From Frondihabitans sp. 762G35 (GTDB taxonomy: Bacteria; Actinomycetota; Actinomycetes; Actinomycetales; Microbacteriaceae), in assembly GCF_002074055.1 (NCBI RefSeq), contig NZ_CP014619.1:992001-1056000 (forward strand): a DNA stretch of 64,000 nucleotides, given 5' to 3'. Shown piece by piece: positions 18,203 to 28,340 of this stretch (the stretch's first letter is position 1; the number at the start of each line of letters is the position of its first letter). The notes beneath the pieces are model-generated. The model ran no database searches. It was given only the letters and a program-made list of their open reading frames with translations, and had not been told where the DNA came from. A program made the position numbers and the translations under genes.

Positions 18203-20806
18203 CTACGCCCCCGTCGGCTGCTCGTCGAGCACGATGTCGCTCACGACGAGGGCATCGCCCTCCGCGAACGTCAGCTCGGCGATGCGACCGACCGCGCGGA
18301 GGTCGTCGGCCGCCTGCCGGACGAGAGCCAGCGTCTCCTGCGGTGCCCGGACGACGGCAGACGTCACCGGCGTCTTCTGCGAGGCCTTGGCGTCGGTCTT
18401 GGCGCGACGGATGCCGATGAGGGTCTGACCGACGGCCTCGACCAGCCCGGACGGGCGATCGACCGAGCCGAGCTCGGCCGTGGTCGGCCAGGAGGCACGG
18501 TGCACGGAGTCGTCGTGGGTCCACGACCAGACCTCTTCGGTCGCGAAGGGCAGATAGGGGGCCAGGAGCCGCAGCAGACCGTTCACGGTCGACTGCAGCG
18601 TCAGCACGGCCGAGGCCTGACCCGCGGCGGAGTCGGCCCCGTAGGCGCGCTCCTTCACCAGCTCGAGGTAGTCGTCGCAGAAGGTCCAGAAGAACTTCTC
18701 GATCGTCTCCAGCGCCTTCGCGTGGTCGTAGCTCTCGAGGGAGGCCGTCGCGGACTCGATGACGGCGGCGAAGTTCGCGAGCAGGTCGCGGTCGAGCGGA
18801 GCCGTGATCCCGTGCTCGCCGGACGGCAGCTCGAACGAGTAGACGAACTTGGCCGCGTTGAGCACCTTGATGGCGAGGCGGCGGCCGACCTTGATCTGCT
18901 TCGGGTTCTGGGGGTCGAAGGCCGCGTCGGTACCGAGCCGGGACGAGGCGGCCCAGTAGCGCACCGCATCGGAACCGTGCTCGTCGAGCATCGCGGCCGG
19001 AGTGACGACGTTGCCCTTCGACTTCGACATCTTCTTGCGGTCGGGGTCGACGATGAAGCCGGAGATGGCCGCGTTCCGCCACGGGACCGAGTCGCCCTCG
19101 AGCTGCGCACGGAGCACCGTCGAGAAGAGCCAGGTGCGGATGATGTCCTGGCCCTGGGGCCGGAGTGAGTACGGGTAGACGAGGTCGAAGAGCTCCGGGT
19201 CGTGCTCCCAGCGGCCGGCCAGCTGGGGCGTGAGCGACGAGGTCGCCCAGGTGTCCATCACGTCGACCTCGCCCTGGAAGCCGCCCGGGACGCCCCGCTG
19301 CGACTCCTCGTAGCCGGGAGCGGTGTCGCTCGACGGGTCGACCGGCAGCGACTCCTCGTTCGGCACGATCGGGCTGTCGAACACGGGGTTGCCGTCCGCG
19401 TCGAGGGGGTACCAGACCGGGATCGGCACGCCGAAGAAGCGCTGGCGCGAGATGAGCCAGTCGCCCGAGAGACCCTTGACCCAGTTCTCGTAGCGGACGC
19501 GCATGAAGTCGGGGTGGAAGTCGACCTCCTCGCCGCGGCGGAGCAGTGTCTGGCGGAGCTCCTCGTCGCGAGCCCCGTTGACGATGTACCACTGGCGGGT
19601 CGAGACGATCTCGAGGGGCTTGTCGCCCTTCTCGAAGAACTTCACCGGGTGCGTGATCTTCTCGATCTCGCCGACGAGTTCGCCCGAGGCGGTCAGCTGC
19701 TCGACGATGGCCGTCTTCGCGCTGAAGACGGTCTTGCCGGCGAGCTGGGCGTAGGCCTCGCGACCGGCCTCGGAGGTGATCGCGGCGGGAGCCTCGGAGA
19801 CGAAGCGCCCGTCGAAGCCGAGGACCGCGCGGTTCGGCAGGTCGAGCTCACGCCACCAGACGACGTCGGTGGTGTCACCGAAGGTGCAGATCATCGCGAT
19901 GCCGGAGCCCTTGTCCTTCTGCGCGAGGTGGTGCGCGAGCACCGGGACCTCGACGTCGAAGAGCGGGGTGCGGACGGTCGTGCCGAAGAGCGGCTGGTAG
20001 CGCTCGTCCTCAGGATGCGCGACGAGGGCCACGCAGGCGGGGAGCAGTTCGGGGCGCGTCGTCTTGATGAGGATGCCGTCGCCGTCGGCCCGGTGGAAGG
20101 CGAGCGTGTGGTACGCGCCGGGCATCTCCTTGTCTTCGAGCTCCGCCTGGGCGACGGCGGTCCGGAACGTGACGTCCCAGAGCGTCGGGGCGTCGGCCTG
20201 GTAGGCCTCGCCGCGGGCCAGGTTGCGGAGGAACGTCTTCTGGGCGATGGCCTGCGACTCGTCGCCGATGGTGCGGTACGACTGGGTCCAGTCGACGGAG
20301 AGGCCGAGCTTCCGCCAGACGTCCTCGAACTGCTTCTCGTCCTCGACGGTCAGGCGCTCGCAGAGCTCGACGAAGTTGCGGCGCGAGATGGGCAGCTGAT
20401 CGGCGGCCTTGGAGGACTTGTTGTCGCCGCCCTCGAAGGGAGGAGTGAAGTCGGGGTCGTAGGGGAGCGACGGGTCGCAGCGGACGCCGTAGAAGTTCTG
20501 GACGCGGCGCTCGGTGGGGAGCCCGTTGTCGTCCCACCCCATCGGGTAGAAGACGCTCTTGCCGCGCATCCGCTCGAACCGCGCCTTGACGTCGGTGTGG
20601 GTGTAGCTGAACACGTGGCCGATGTGGAGGCTGCCGGAGGCCGTGGGGGGAGGCGTGTCGATGGAGAAGAGCGTCTCGCCGCTCTCGCTCCGACGGGCCA
20701 GAGCGGTCGCACGATCGAAGAGATAGGTGCCCTCGGACTCCCACCGGGGACCCCAGCGCTCCTCGAGGCCTTCGAGGGCGGGCTTGTCGGGCATGGGTGT
20801 CGTCAT
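18203..20806 (-). CDS. valS: valyl-tRNA synthetase
   Basis: An 867-residue class I aminoacyl-tRNA synthetase. The HIGH motif is in SGSLHIGHVFSY near residue 50 and the KMSKS motif in RKKMSKSKGN near residue 570; the editing domain lies between. The C-terminal part is an anticodon-binding domain without the long coiled coil seen in some bacteria, as expected for this clade. The start MTTPMPDKPALEG at 20806 is chosen because sequence further upstream consists of repeats. Confidence 0.95.
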   Translation of the reverse strand: MTTPMPDKPALEGLEERWGPRWESEGTYLFDRATALARRSESGETLFSIDTPPPTASGSLHIGHVFSYTHTDVKARFERMRGKSVFYPMGWDDNGLPTERRVQNFYGVRCDPSLPYDPDFTPPFEGGDNKSSKAADQLPISRRNFVELCERLTVEDEKQFEDVWRKLGLSVDWTQSYRTIGDESQAIAQKTFLRNLARGEAYQADAPTLWDVTFRTAVAQAELEDKEMPGAYHTLAFHRADGDGILIKTTRPELLPACVALVAHPEDERYQPLFGTTVRTPLFDVEVPVLAHHLAQKDKGSGIAMICTFGDTTDVVWWRELDLPNRAVLGFDGRFVSEAPAAITSEAGREAYAQLAGKTVFSAKTAIVEQLTASGELVGEIEKITHPVKFFEKGDKPLEIVSTRQWYIVNGARDEELRQTLLRRGEEVDFHPDFMRVRYENWVKGLSGDWLISRQRFFGVPIPVWYPLDADGNPVFDSPIVPNEESLPVDPSSDTAPGYEESQRGVPGGFQGEVDVMDTWATSSLTPQLAGRWEHDPELFDLVYPYSLRPQGQDIIRTWLFSTVLRAQLEGDSVPWRNAAISGFIVDPDRKKMSKSKGNVVTPAAMLDEHGSDAVRYWAASSRLGTDAAFDPQNPKQIKVGRRLAIKVLNAAKFVYSFELPSGEHGITAPLDRDLLANFAAVIESATASLESYDHAKALETIEKFFWTFCDDYLELVKERAYGADSAAGQASAVLTLQSTVNGLLRLLAPYLPFATEEVWSWTHDDSVHRASWPTTAELGSVDRPSGLVEAVGQTLIGIRRAKTDAKASQKTPVTSAVVRAPQETLALVRQAADDLRAVGRIAELTFAEGDALVVSDIVLDEQPTGA

Positions 20807-20966
20807 GGCGCGGTCTCCGATCGTATGGGCGGCACCGTGTCGATGGTGAGGTGCCTGGATGTCGTGCATCGAGTGTATCCGGAGCGGCCGGGGCCCGTTG
20901 GTGGGGTGCGTGCCTGTGTGCCTGCGTGCCCGCGTGCGGCCCGGGCCGCGGCGCGCCGCTCGGTGG

Positions 20967-21102
20967 GACTCCACGTTTGGCCACGTTTCGCGAAAGTGAG
21001 TGGCGAGTCGTGGAGTCTCGGCCTGGGCTGCCGGGGCGCCGCTCGGTGAGGCTCCACGTTTGGCCACGTTTCGCGAAAGTGAGTGGCGAGTCGTGGAGTC
21101 TC
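20967..21102. repeat. two GACTCCACG palindromic repeats (type I loop)
   Basis: Two copies of a 51-bp imperfect palindrome at 20967-21017 and 21050-21100. The arms are GACTCCACG (GGCTCCACG in the second) and CGTGGAGTC. The loops are identical, contain GGCCACGTTTCGCGAAAGTG and can form an inner hairpin. They fill the gap between the valS start and the end of the upstream permease gene. Confidence 0.85.
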
Positions 21103-21105
21103 GCG

Positions 21106-21162
21106 GAGCGCGGGAGCGCGGGAGCGCGGGAGCGCGGGAGCGCGGGAGCGCGGGAGCGCGGG
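21106..21162. repeat. 8-bp tandem repeat GAGCGCGG, seven copies
   Basis: Seven perfect head-to-tail copies of GAGCGCGG directly follow the second palindromic repeat and precede the end of the permease gene. Such a simple repeat can change copy number by slippage. Confidence 0.9.
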
Positions 21163-21200
21163 TCGGCGGGCCGAGCCGGGCGGCCGGGGGGAGCGGCGCG

Positions 21201-22199
21201 CTACGCGCGCGAGCGCACCCTCGGGTCGACGAGGCCGTAGACGATGTCGACGACGAAGTTCGCGAACACGATGAGGAACGCCGCGAACAGCGTGAACCCG
21301 ACCACGACCTGGAGATCGAGGGTCGACACCGCGCTGATGAGGAGCGACCCGAGGCCCTGCATCGAGAACACCTTCTCGGTGATCACGGCGCCGCCGAGCA
21401 GCGAGCCGAGGTCGAGCCCGAAGAGGGTGACGACGGGCAGGAGCGCGTTCCGGAGCCCGTGCCGCACGACGACCTGCGACTCCCGCAGCCCCTTGGCCCG
21501 GGCGGTGCGGATGTAGTCCTCGCCCATGACCTCGAGCATCTGCCCGCGCGTGAGGCGCGCGTAGATCGCCCCCGACACGAACGCCAGCGTGAACCACGGC
21601 AGGATCAGGTGCGTCAGCCAACCGACCGGGTCGTCGGCGAACGCCACGTAGCCGCTCGCGGGCAGGATCCCGAGGGTGAAGCCGAAGAGGAGGATCGCCA
21701 GGAGCCCGACGAGGTAGGTCGGCGCCGAGACTCCTGCGATCGCGACGGTCATGATGCCCCGGTCGACGAGGGACCCGCGCTTGAGAGCGGAGGCGACGCC
21801 CCCGGCCACGCCGAAAACGAGCCAGACGATTGCGGCGCCGACCGCGATCGAGACGGTGACGGGCAGGCGCGAGGCGATGAGGTTCGTGACGGTGTCGTTG
21901 AGCTGGAACGAGTAGCCGAAGCACGGGGCGCCGCAGACGATCGCCGCCTGGCCGGAGCCGTAGGTGCGGCCGACGACGACGCCGCGGAGGTAGTCGAGGA
22001 ACTGCTGGTACCAGGGCAGGTCGTAGCCGAGGAACGACTTCACCCGGGCGAGGTTCTCGGGGGTGCAGGGCTTCCCGCAGCTAAGCTGTGCCGGGTTCGT
22101 CGGGAGTGCGTAGAACAGCGCGTACGTGACGGCGGCGATCACGAGGAGGACGGCGAGCATCCCGACCAGGCGGAAGGCCACGAAGCGGACGGTGGTCAT
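21201..22199 (-). CDS. peptide-type ABC transporter permease (DppB-like)
   Basis: A 332-residue inner-membrane permease with about six helices. A periplasmic loop between helices 1 and 2 carries four cysteines (LSCGKPCTPE and VCGAPCFG). The EAA loop that contacts the ATPase is around GEDYIRTARAKGL. The ATG overlaps the stop of the second permease by four bases. With the three upstream genes it forms an oligopeptide/dipeptide/nickel-class importer; the ligand is unknown. Confidence 0.88.
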   Translation of the reverse strand: MTTVRFVAFRLVGMLAVLLVIAAVTYALFYALPTNPAQLSCGKPCTPENLARVKSFLGYDLPWYQQFLDYLRGVVVGRTYGSGQAAIVCGAPCFGYSFQLNDTVTNLIASRLPVTVSIAVGAAIVWLVFGVAGGVASALKRGSLVDRGIMTVAIAGVSAPTYLVGLLAILLFGFTLGILPASGYVAFADDPVGWLTHLILPWFTLAFVSGAIYARLTRGQMLEVMGEDYIRTARAKGLRESQVVVRHGLRNALLPVVTLFGLDLGSLLGGAVITEKVFSMQGLGSLLISAVSTLDLQVVVGFTLFAAFLIVFANFVVDIVYGLVDPRVRSRA

Positions 22200-23137
22200 C
22201 GGAGGCGGCCTCCCCGGCGAGGGTCGAGGGCGTCGCGGAGCCCGTCGCCGAGCACGTTGAACGCGAAGGTGACGAGGAAGAGCGCGAGGCCCGGGAAGAC
22301 GAGGTAGAGCGGGTCGGTCTGGACCCACGTGATCGCGTTTCCGATGGTCCGGCCCCACGAGGGGGTGGGCGGCGGGACGCCGACGCCGAGGAACGACAGG
22401 GCCGCCTCGACGCCGATCATGCTCGGGATCGAGATGGTGGCGAACACGACGATCGTCGCCGTGACGTTCGGCAGCACCTGGCGGCCGATGACGTGCCACG
22501 GCCCCGCACCCATCGCGGTGGAGGCCACGACGTAGTCGCGCTCCCGGAGCGAGAGCACCTGCCCGCGGACGACCCGGGCGATCGACGGCCAACCGAAGAA
22601 GCCGATGACGAGCACGATCAGGACCGGCTTCGGGAACGACGTCGGCACGATGGCGGTCAGCGAGATCATGAAGACGAGGCTCGGGAATCCGAAGAGGACG
22701 TCGACGACACGGCTGAGCACGCGGTCGTACCAGCCGCCGAAGAACCCGGTGGTGACGCCGACGAGGACGCCCACGGCGACGGCGAGGACCGTCGCACCGA
22801 GGCTCACGAGAAGCGAGATGCGCGCCCCGTAGACGACGATCGCGAAGAGGTCGCGTCCCGTCGACGGCTCGACGCCGAACCAGTGCGTGGCCGAGATGCC
22901 GCCGCCGAAGCCGAGGGGGACCCCGGAGTCGTCGAGAGTCGAGAGGTGGTACGTGTAGGGATCCTGCCCGGTGATGGCGGTCAGGAGCGGCGCGAAGACG
23001 GCCGAGAGCACGATGACGGCGATGATGATGACCCCGGCCACCGCCCAGCGGTCGCGACGGAGGCGCTGGACGACGCGGCGGAAGCCGGTGGCGCTGGGGG
23101 CGACCGCGTCGTCGGCGGCGGTCGTGAGGGTGCTCAT
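22196..23137 (-). CDS. peptide-type ABC transporter permease (DppC-like)
   Basis: A 313-residue permease with an N-terminal cytoplasmic stretch, a first helix at about 32-55 and five further helices. The family segment HWFGVEPSTGRDLF and the EAA loop near ERDYVVASTAMGA are clear. It pairs with the DppB-like permease encoded next; both junctions overlap by four bases (ATGA). Confidence 0.88.
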   Translation of the reverse strand: MSTLTTAADDAVAPSATGFRRVVQRLRRDRWAVAGVIIIAVIVLSAVFAPLLTAITGQDPYTYHLSTLDDSGVPLGFGGGISATHWFGVEPSTGRDLFAIVVYGARISLLVSLGATVLAVAVGVLVGVTTGFFGGWYDRVLSRVVDVLFGFPSLVFMISLTAIVPTSFPKPVLIVLVIGFFGWPSIARVVRGQVLSLRERDYVVASTAMGAGPWHVIGRQVLPNVTATIVVFATISIPSMIGVEAALSFLGVGVPPPTPSWGRTIGNAITWVQTDPLYLVFPGLALFLVTFAFNVLGDGLRDALDPRRGGRLR

Positions 23138-24870
23138 GCGCTCTCCGGAAGCGTCGTCGTGGTCGTGCGGTCGTCGGTCGGGAGTGCCCGCCAGGCCTCG
23201 CGACGGGTGCGCTGCGCGACGGGGTCGGCGACCGGCGCGGCCGCGAGCAGTCGCCGCGTGTAGGCCTCCGTGGGCCGCCGCAGCACGTCGTCGACGGGAC
23301 CGCGCTCGACGATGCGGCCGGCGCGCATCACGGCCACCTCGTCAGCGAGCTCGGAGACGACCGCGAGATCGTGACTGATGAAGAGGCAGGCGAAACCGAG
23401 GTCGCGCTGGAGGTCGCGGAGGAGGTCGAGCACGAGGGCCTGCACCGAGACGTCGAGGGCGCTGGTCGGCTCGTCGGCGATCAGGAGCGCCGGCCCGAGC
23501 GCGACGGCGCGGGCGATGGCGACCCGCTGCCGCTGCCCGCCGGAGAGCTCGTGCTGGTAGCGCGTCGCGGCGTCGCGGGGGAGGTGGACGCTCTCGAGGA
23601 GCTCGGCGACCCGGGATCGCCGCGCCGCCTGGTCGAGCGACGAGTGGAGTCGCAGCGGCTCCGCGACGCTGTCGCCGATGGTCTGGCGGGGGTTGAGCGA
23701 CGAGGCGGGATCCTGGAAGACCGTCCCGATCGAGGCGCGCGCTCGACGCAGTTCCCGAGCCGAGGCCCGCGCCAGGTCGACACCGCCGACGCTCACGCTC
23801 CCCGACCGCGGCTGGAGCAGCCCCAGCAGGGTCCGCCCGACGGTCGACTTGCCGGATCCGGATTCGCCGACGAGCCCGAGGATCGAGCCGCGCGGGATCG
23901 CCAGCGACACGTCGTCGACGGCCTTCGCCGACGTCGCCCGGAGGCCCCGGCCGGCGTAGACGACGTCGACGCCGGCCAGCTCGGCCGCGAGCGGACGGCC
24001 GTCGTGGGCGCCCGCATCGTGGGTCACCGCAGGAGCCGCGGGGCGCTCCGCCACGTCGAGCTCGCCGAGCTTCGGCACGGCCGCGAGCAGGTCTTTCGTG
24101 TAGTCGTCGCTCGGGCGCGAGAAGAGCGTCGCCACGTCGGCCCGCTCCACGATCCGCCCCTCGCGCATCACCACGACGTCGTCGGCCAGGTCGGCCACGA
24201 CGCCCATGTCGTGCGTGATGAGCAGGACGGCCGTGCCGAGGCGGTCGCGGAGTTCGCGAAGGAGCTCGAGGATCCCCGCCTGGACCGTCACGTCGAGCGC
24301 CGTCGTCGGCTCGTCGGCGATCAGGAGCGACGGATCTCCGGAGAGCGCCATCGCGATCATGGCGCGCTGGAGCTGGCCACCCGAGAGCTCGTGCGGGAAG
24401 GCCCGGCGCACCCGCTCGGGGTCGCGCACGCCGGCCGACCGCAGAAGCTCCAGGATGCGGTCGCGCACCGCGTGCCGGGAGCCGCCGCCGTGGGCGCGGA
24501 TGGCCTCGGCCATCTGGCTGCCGATCGAGAGGACCGGGTCGAACGCGGTCATCGGCTCCTGGAAGATGGTGCCGATCCGGCCGCCGCGGACCGACCGGAG
24601 CAGCTCCCCGGAGGCACCGACCAGCTCGTCGGAGCCGAGCCGGATGCTCCCTTCGACGGAGGCATCCGGCGGCAGGAGCCCGAGGGTGGACATCGCCGTG
24701 ACGCTCTTGCCCGACCCCGACTCCCCGACGAGCGCCAGCACCTGGCCGCGCCGCACCTCGAACGAGACGTCGTGCACGACCCGGCGCACGGGTTCGCCCG
24801 ACCCGTCGGCGAAGGCGACCCGGAGGCCCTTCACCGACAGGACGGCGGGGGAGTGGGTGCTCACGGTCAC
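23134..24870 (-). CDS. fused two-domain peptide ABC transporter ATPase (DppD-DppF type)
   Basis: A 578-residue protein with two complete nucleotide-binding domains. Domain 1 has Walker A GESGSGKS, signature LSGGQLQRAM and Walker B LLIADEPTTALD. Domain 2 has GESGSGKST, LSGGQRQRV and LLIADEPTSALD. The joining segment is about 25 residues. Each half is followed by the oligopeptide-specific C-terminal extension (RPSDDYTKDLLAAVP and RPTEAYTRRLLAAAP). GTG 24870 gives a four-base overlap with the binding-protein gene; GTG 24864 is an alternative start. Confidence 0.87.
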   Translation of the reverse strand: MTVSTHSPAVLSVKGLRVAFADGSGEPVRRVVHDVSFEVRRGQVLALVGESGSGKSVTAMSTLGLLPPDASVEGSIRLGSDELVGASGELLRSVRGGRIGTIFQEPMTAFDPVLSIGSQMAEAIRAHGGGSRHAVRDRILELLRSAGVRDPERVRRAFPHELSGGQLQRAMIAMALSGDPSLLIADEPTTALDVTVQAGILELLRELRDRLGTAVLLITHDMGVVADLADDVVVMREGRIVERADVATLFSRPSDDYTKDLLAAVPKLGELDVAERPAAPAVTHDAGAHDGRPLAAELAGVDVVYAGRGLRATSAKAVDDVSLAIPRGSILGLVGESGSGKSTVGRTLLGLLQPRSGSVSVGGVDLARASARELRRARASIGTVFQDPASSLNPRQTIGDSVAEPLRLHSSLDQAARRSRVAELLESVHLPRDAATRYQHELSGGQRQRVAIARAVALGPALLIADEPTSALDVSVQALVLDLLRDLQRDLGFACLFISHDLAVVSELADEVAVMRAGRIVERGPVDDVLRRPTEAYTRRLLAAAPVADPVAQRTRREAWRALPTDDRTTTTTLPESA

Positions 24871-26522
24871 TTCGACAGCGAGAGCGTGAGGTAGTTCGGG
24901 TAGGCCGGGAACGACGCGATGAAGAAGTTCTGCACGTTCGAGCCGTGGAGGAACGACTGCTTCGCGTAGGTCAGCGGGACGACGGGGGCATCCTGCAGGA
25001 TGAGCTTGTCGGCCTGGGCCCACAGCTTCTGCGCCGCCGCCTGGTCGACGGTCGCCGACGCCTTGGCGATCAGCGCGTCGACCTCGGGGTTCGAGTAGTG
25101 CGAGACGTTGTTGCCGCCGGAGCCGATCTCGCTCGACGCGAAGAGCGGCTGGATGTTCGCGTTGGCGCTCGGGAAGTCGGGCTGCCAGCTGTACAGGGCG
25201 AGGTCGTAGTTCGCCGAGGTGGCGGTCGCGTCGGAGTAGAAGGACGTCTGATCCTCCGGCTTCAGGGTGACCTTGATGCCGGCGCGCTCGATGCCCTGCT
25301 GGAGGGCCTGCGCCTGAGCGAGCGACGCGGAGTCGTTCTGCGTCAGGAGCCGCAGGCTGAGCCCGGACGACCGGCCCGCCTTCTCGAGGAGCGACTTCGC
25401 CTTCGCGACGTCGCCGTCGGCTCCGGCCGGGTAGAGATCGTAGCTCTGGCGGCCGGCGATTCCGGGAGTGATGAGCGTCGAGGCGGTCTGACCGGCCGAG
25501 GACCCGCCGGAGGCGATCAGGAACGACTTCTTGTCGACGGCGTACTCGAGGGCCTGGCGCACGGCCAGGTCTTTCAGGGCACCGCTCTGCGTGTTGATCG
25601 CGAGGTACGACAGGGGGCCGGCCTGGGAGGTGGCGAGGCGCTTCGCGGCGTCGGGGTTGGCCTTCACCTGCGCGAGCTCCGCCGCACCGAGGTAACCGGC
25701 GCCGAAGCTGTTCCGGGCGTCGCCGTTGTCGGCGATGAGCGTCTGGGTGGTCGTGCTCTCGTCCTGGCCCATCTTGAAGACGACCTGGTCGGGACCGGCC
25801 GTCCGGACGGAGTCGGTGGCTTCGCTCCAATTCGGGTTGCGCTTCAGCGTGAGCTGGCTGCCCTGCGAGAACGACGCCACCTGATACGGGCCCGAGGCGA
25901 CCGGGTTCTGGCCGTAGGTGGCCGGTTTGTCCTTCGCCTTGGGCACGGGCGTGAAGGCGGGCATCGAGGCGATCCACGGCCAGTCGCCGTAGGCGGCGTC
26001 GAGGTGGAAGACGATCGTCTTGGAATCCGGCGTCTCGATGGAGGAGAGCTCCTTGCCGGAGTACGGACCCTTGTAGTCGGAGCCGCCCACGAGGAGGGTT
26101 TTGTGGTAGCCGAGACCGCCCGCGAGCTGGTCGGCGAAGGACCGTTCGATGCCGTACTTGATGTCGGCCGTCGTGATCGGGCTGCCGTCGGCGAACTTCA
26201 GGCCGTCCTTCAGCGTGTAGCTCCAGGTCTTGCCGTCGTCGCTCGCGGTGCCGGTGGTCGTGGCCAGGTCGGGGACGACCTCGGGGGTCTTGCCCGGCAC
26301 GATCTTCCACGTCGTCAGGCGGCGCTCGACGAGACCGAGGGTCGTGATGGCGAGGTTCTGGCTCTTGGCCGGATCGAGGTCGATCTTCGGCGCCGCGGTG
26401 AGGATCGTCAGGGTCCCGCCGGCGGAACCCGTGGCGGACCCACCGCCGGAGGTGGAGGTGCAGCCCGTGACGAGGAGGGCGGCGGTGAGAGCGACGGCTC
26501 CCGCGCGGACGACGTTTTTCAT
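24867..26522 (-). CDS. peptide-type ABC transporter substrate-binding lipoprotein
   Basis: A 551-residue extracellular solute-binding protein, family 5. The signal peptide ends with the lipobox VTGC. The signature stretch around LKDGLKFADGSPITTADIKYG is present. It heads the operon binding protein - ATPase - permease - permease. Start 26522 is chosen because it begins the signal peptide and follows AGGGA. Ligand specificity is not readable; peptides, nickel chelates or opines are all possible. Confidence 0.87.
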   Translation of the reverse strand: MKNVVRAGAVALTAALLVTGCTSTSGGGSATGSAGGTLTILTAAPKIDLDPAKSQNLAITTLGLVERRLTTWKIVPGKTPEVVPDLATTTGTASDDGKTWSYTLKDGLKFADGSPITTADIKYGIERSFADQLAGGLGYHKTLLVGGSDYKGPYSGKELSSIETPDSKTIVFHLDAAYGDWPWIASMPAFTPVPKAKDKPATYGQNPVASGPYQVASFSQGSQLTLKRNPNWSEATDSVRTAGPDQVVFKMGQDESTTTQTLIADNGDARNSFGAGYLGAAELAQVKANPDAAKRLATSQAGPLSYLAINTQSGALKDLAVRQALEYAVDKKSFLIASGGSSAGQTASTLITPGIAGRQSYDLYPAGADGDVAKAKSLLEKAGRSSGLSLRLLTQNDSASLAQAQALQQGIERAGIKVTLKPEDQTSFYSDATATSANYDLALYSWQPDFPSANANIQPLFASSEIGSGGNNVSHYSNPEVDALIAKASATVDQAAAQKLWAQADKLILQDAPVVPLTYAKQSFLHGSNVQNFFIASFPAYPNYLTLSLSK

Positions 26523-26714
26523 GAGCGATCCCTTGCATCTGCTGAACGGGTGGTGCTGAGCGGCCGGAGCCGACCGCGGTGGGCGGCCCTCCGGTGACGA
26601 TCTGTGCGGCTCCACCCTTTCGAGCGTCGCCTCCGTAACCAAATCGCGTGACCTCCCGTGGCATTCCCGATTCGCCGCAATCGTCGCATCCGGGACTGAC
26701 ATTTCGGCGTCTGG

Positions 26715-26720
26715 TAGGCT
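26715..26720 (+). promoter_or_regulatory. -10 element of the MFS gene
   Basis: TAGGCT lies 35 bases before the chosen ATG (26756); AGGAG at 26745-26749 is the ribosome site. No good -35 at the right distance is seen. Confidence 0.45.
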
Positions 26721-26755
26721 CGACGGGTTTTTTGCCACGAAACCAGGAGATGCGT

Positions 26756-28324
26756 ATGAGTGATCAGCTACCCCGTTCCACCCCGTCGAAGATCCGCACG
26801 ACCAGGCAAGGGCGCCGGCAGCTGACCACAGGAGACGTCACGGTCGTGGAGGAGCCGCTGCTGAAGCGGGCCGTCGCGGCCGCCGCCCTCGGAAACGGGA
26901 TGGAGTGGTTCGATTTCGGCGTCTTCGCGTACCTGACGACGACGCTCGCGAGGGTCTTCTACCCGGACCTCGATCCGACGCTGAGCGTCATCCTCACCTT
27001 CGCGACCTTCACCGCCGCGTTCATCGTGCGTCCGATCGGCGGTGCCTTCTTCGGCCCCCTGGGCGACCGGATCGGGCGGCAGAAGGTGCTGGCCGTGACG
27101 ATGATCATGATGGCGGCGGGCACCTTCGCCATCGGGCTCCTGCCGGACTTCTCGACGATCGGGGTGTGGGCACCGCTGCTCCTGCTGCTCGCGCGTCTCG
27201 TCCAGGGCTTCTCGACGGGTGGCGAGTACGGGGGCGCCGCGACCTTCATCGCCGAGTACTCCCCGGATCGGCGCCGCGGCTTCATGGGGTCGTGGCTCGA
27301 GTTCGGGACCCTCGGCGGTTACGTCCTCGGCGCCTCGCTCGTCACGGTGCTGCAGGTCGCCATGCCGGAGGACGCCCTCCTCGGCTGGGGCTGGCGCATC
27401 CCGTTCCTCGTCGCCGGGCCGCTGGGCCTCGTCGGGCTCTACCTCCGCCTCAAGCTGGAGGAGACGCCGGCCTTCCAGCGGCAGCAGGAGGAGGCGTCGC
27501 AGCGCGAGGCCGTCAAGACGCCCGTGCTGCGCCTGTTCGCCGAGAACTGGCGCGCGCTCATCGTCTGCATCGGTCTCGTGCTCGTCTTCAACGTCACCGA
27601 CTACATGCTGCTGTCGTACATGCCGACGTACCTCACGACCACTCTGGGCCGCGACGCGACCAACGGGCTCGTCCTGATCATCGTCGTGATGGTGCTGATG
27701 ATGGCCGTCATCGGGCTCGGCGGACGCCTCTCCGACCGCTTCGGTCGACGCCCCGTGCTGTTCGCCGGTTGCCTCGGGTTCCTCGTGCTGTCGTGGCCCG
27801 CGCTCAAGCTGGTGCAGACGGACTCGACGGTGCTCGTGTTCGTGGGGCTGCTCCTGCTCGGCCTCGTGCTCGTGACGTTCACGTCGACGATGCCCTCCAC
27901 CCTGCCGGCGCTTTTCCCGACGATCATCCGCTACGGGGCGCTCGCGATCGCGTTCAACGTCTCCGTGTCGCTGTTCGGCGGGACCACGCCGCTCGTGACC
28001 GAGTCGCTGGTCGCGTGGGCGGATCGACAGGGCTTCCCCTGGGCGAACGACATCCCCGCGTTCTACCTGATGATCGCGGCGGTGATCGGGCTGGTGGCCG
28101 TGTGGTTCACCAAGGAGACGGCGAACACGCCGCTGCTCGGATCCGGCCCGTCCGTCGCCACGGACGAGGAGGCCGAGGCCCTCGTCGCGGCGTACGCCGA
28201 CGAGTCGAGCGAGGTCGCGCGGTCGGAGTGGGCCGTCGAGTTCGCGCAGTCGGGGCCGATCGACATCGTGCGCCCCGCTTCGCCGCCCGTGGTCGATGAG
28301 GCGGTGTCGCGGACGGCGCACTGA
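26756..28324 (+). CDS. MFS metabolite:H+ symporter (ProP-like)
   Basis: A 522-residue major facilitator of the metabolite:H+ symporter subgroup that includes the proline/betaine carrier ProP. The first helix region reads GNGMEWFDFGVFAYL; the loop 2-3 motif is GPLGDRIGRQKVL and its repeat GGRLSDRFGRRPVL. A C-terminal cytoplasmic tail of about 65 residues follows the last helix. Start ATG 26756 has AGGAG six bases upstream; an ATG two codons earlier is possible. It could import an osmolyte or organic acid. Confidence 0.88.
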   Translation: MSDQLPRSTPSKIRTTRQGRRQLTTGDVTVVEEPLLKRAVAAAALGNGMEWFDFGVFAYLTTTLARVFYPDLDPTLSVILTFATFTAAFIVRPIGGAFFGPLGDRIGRQKVLAVTMIMMAAGTFAIGLLPDFSTIGVWAPLLLLLARLVQGFSTGGEYGGAATFIAEYSPDRRRGFMGSWLEFGTLGGYVLGASLVTVLQVAMPEDALLGWGWRIPFLVAGPLGLVGLYLRLKLEETPAFQRQQEEASQREAVKTPVLRLFAENWRALIVCIGLVLVFNVTDYMLLSYMPTYLTTTLGRDATNGLVLIIVVMVLMMAVIGLGGRLSDRFGRRPVLFAGCLGFLVLSWPALKLVQTDSTVLVFVGLLLLGLVLVTFTSTMPSTLPALFPTIIRYGALAIAFNVSVSLFGGTTPLVTESLVAWADRQGFPWANDIPAFYLMIAAVIGLVAVWFTKETANTPLLGSGPSVATDEEAEALVAAYADESSEVARSEWAVEFAQSGPIDIVRPASPPVVDEAVSRTAH

Positions 28325-28340
28325 CTTGGGGCGGTGGCCG

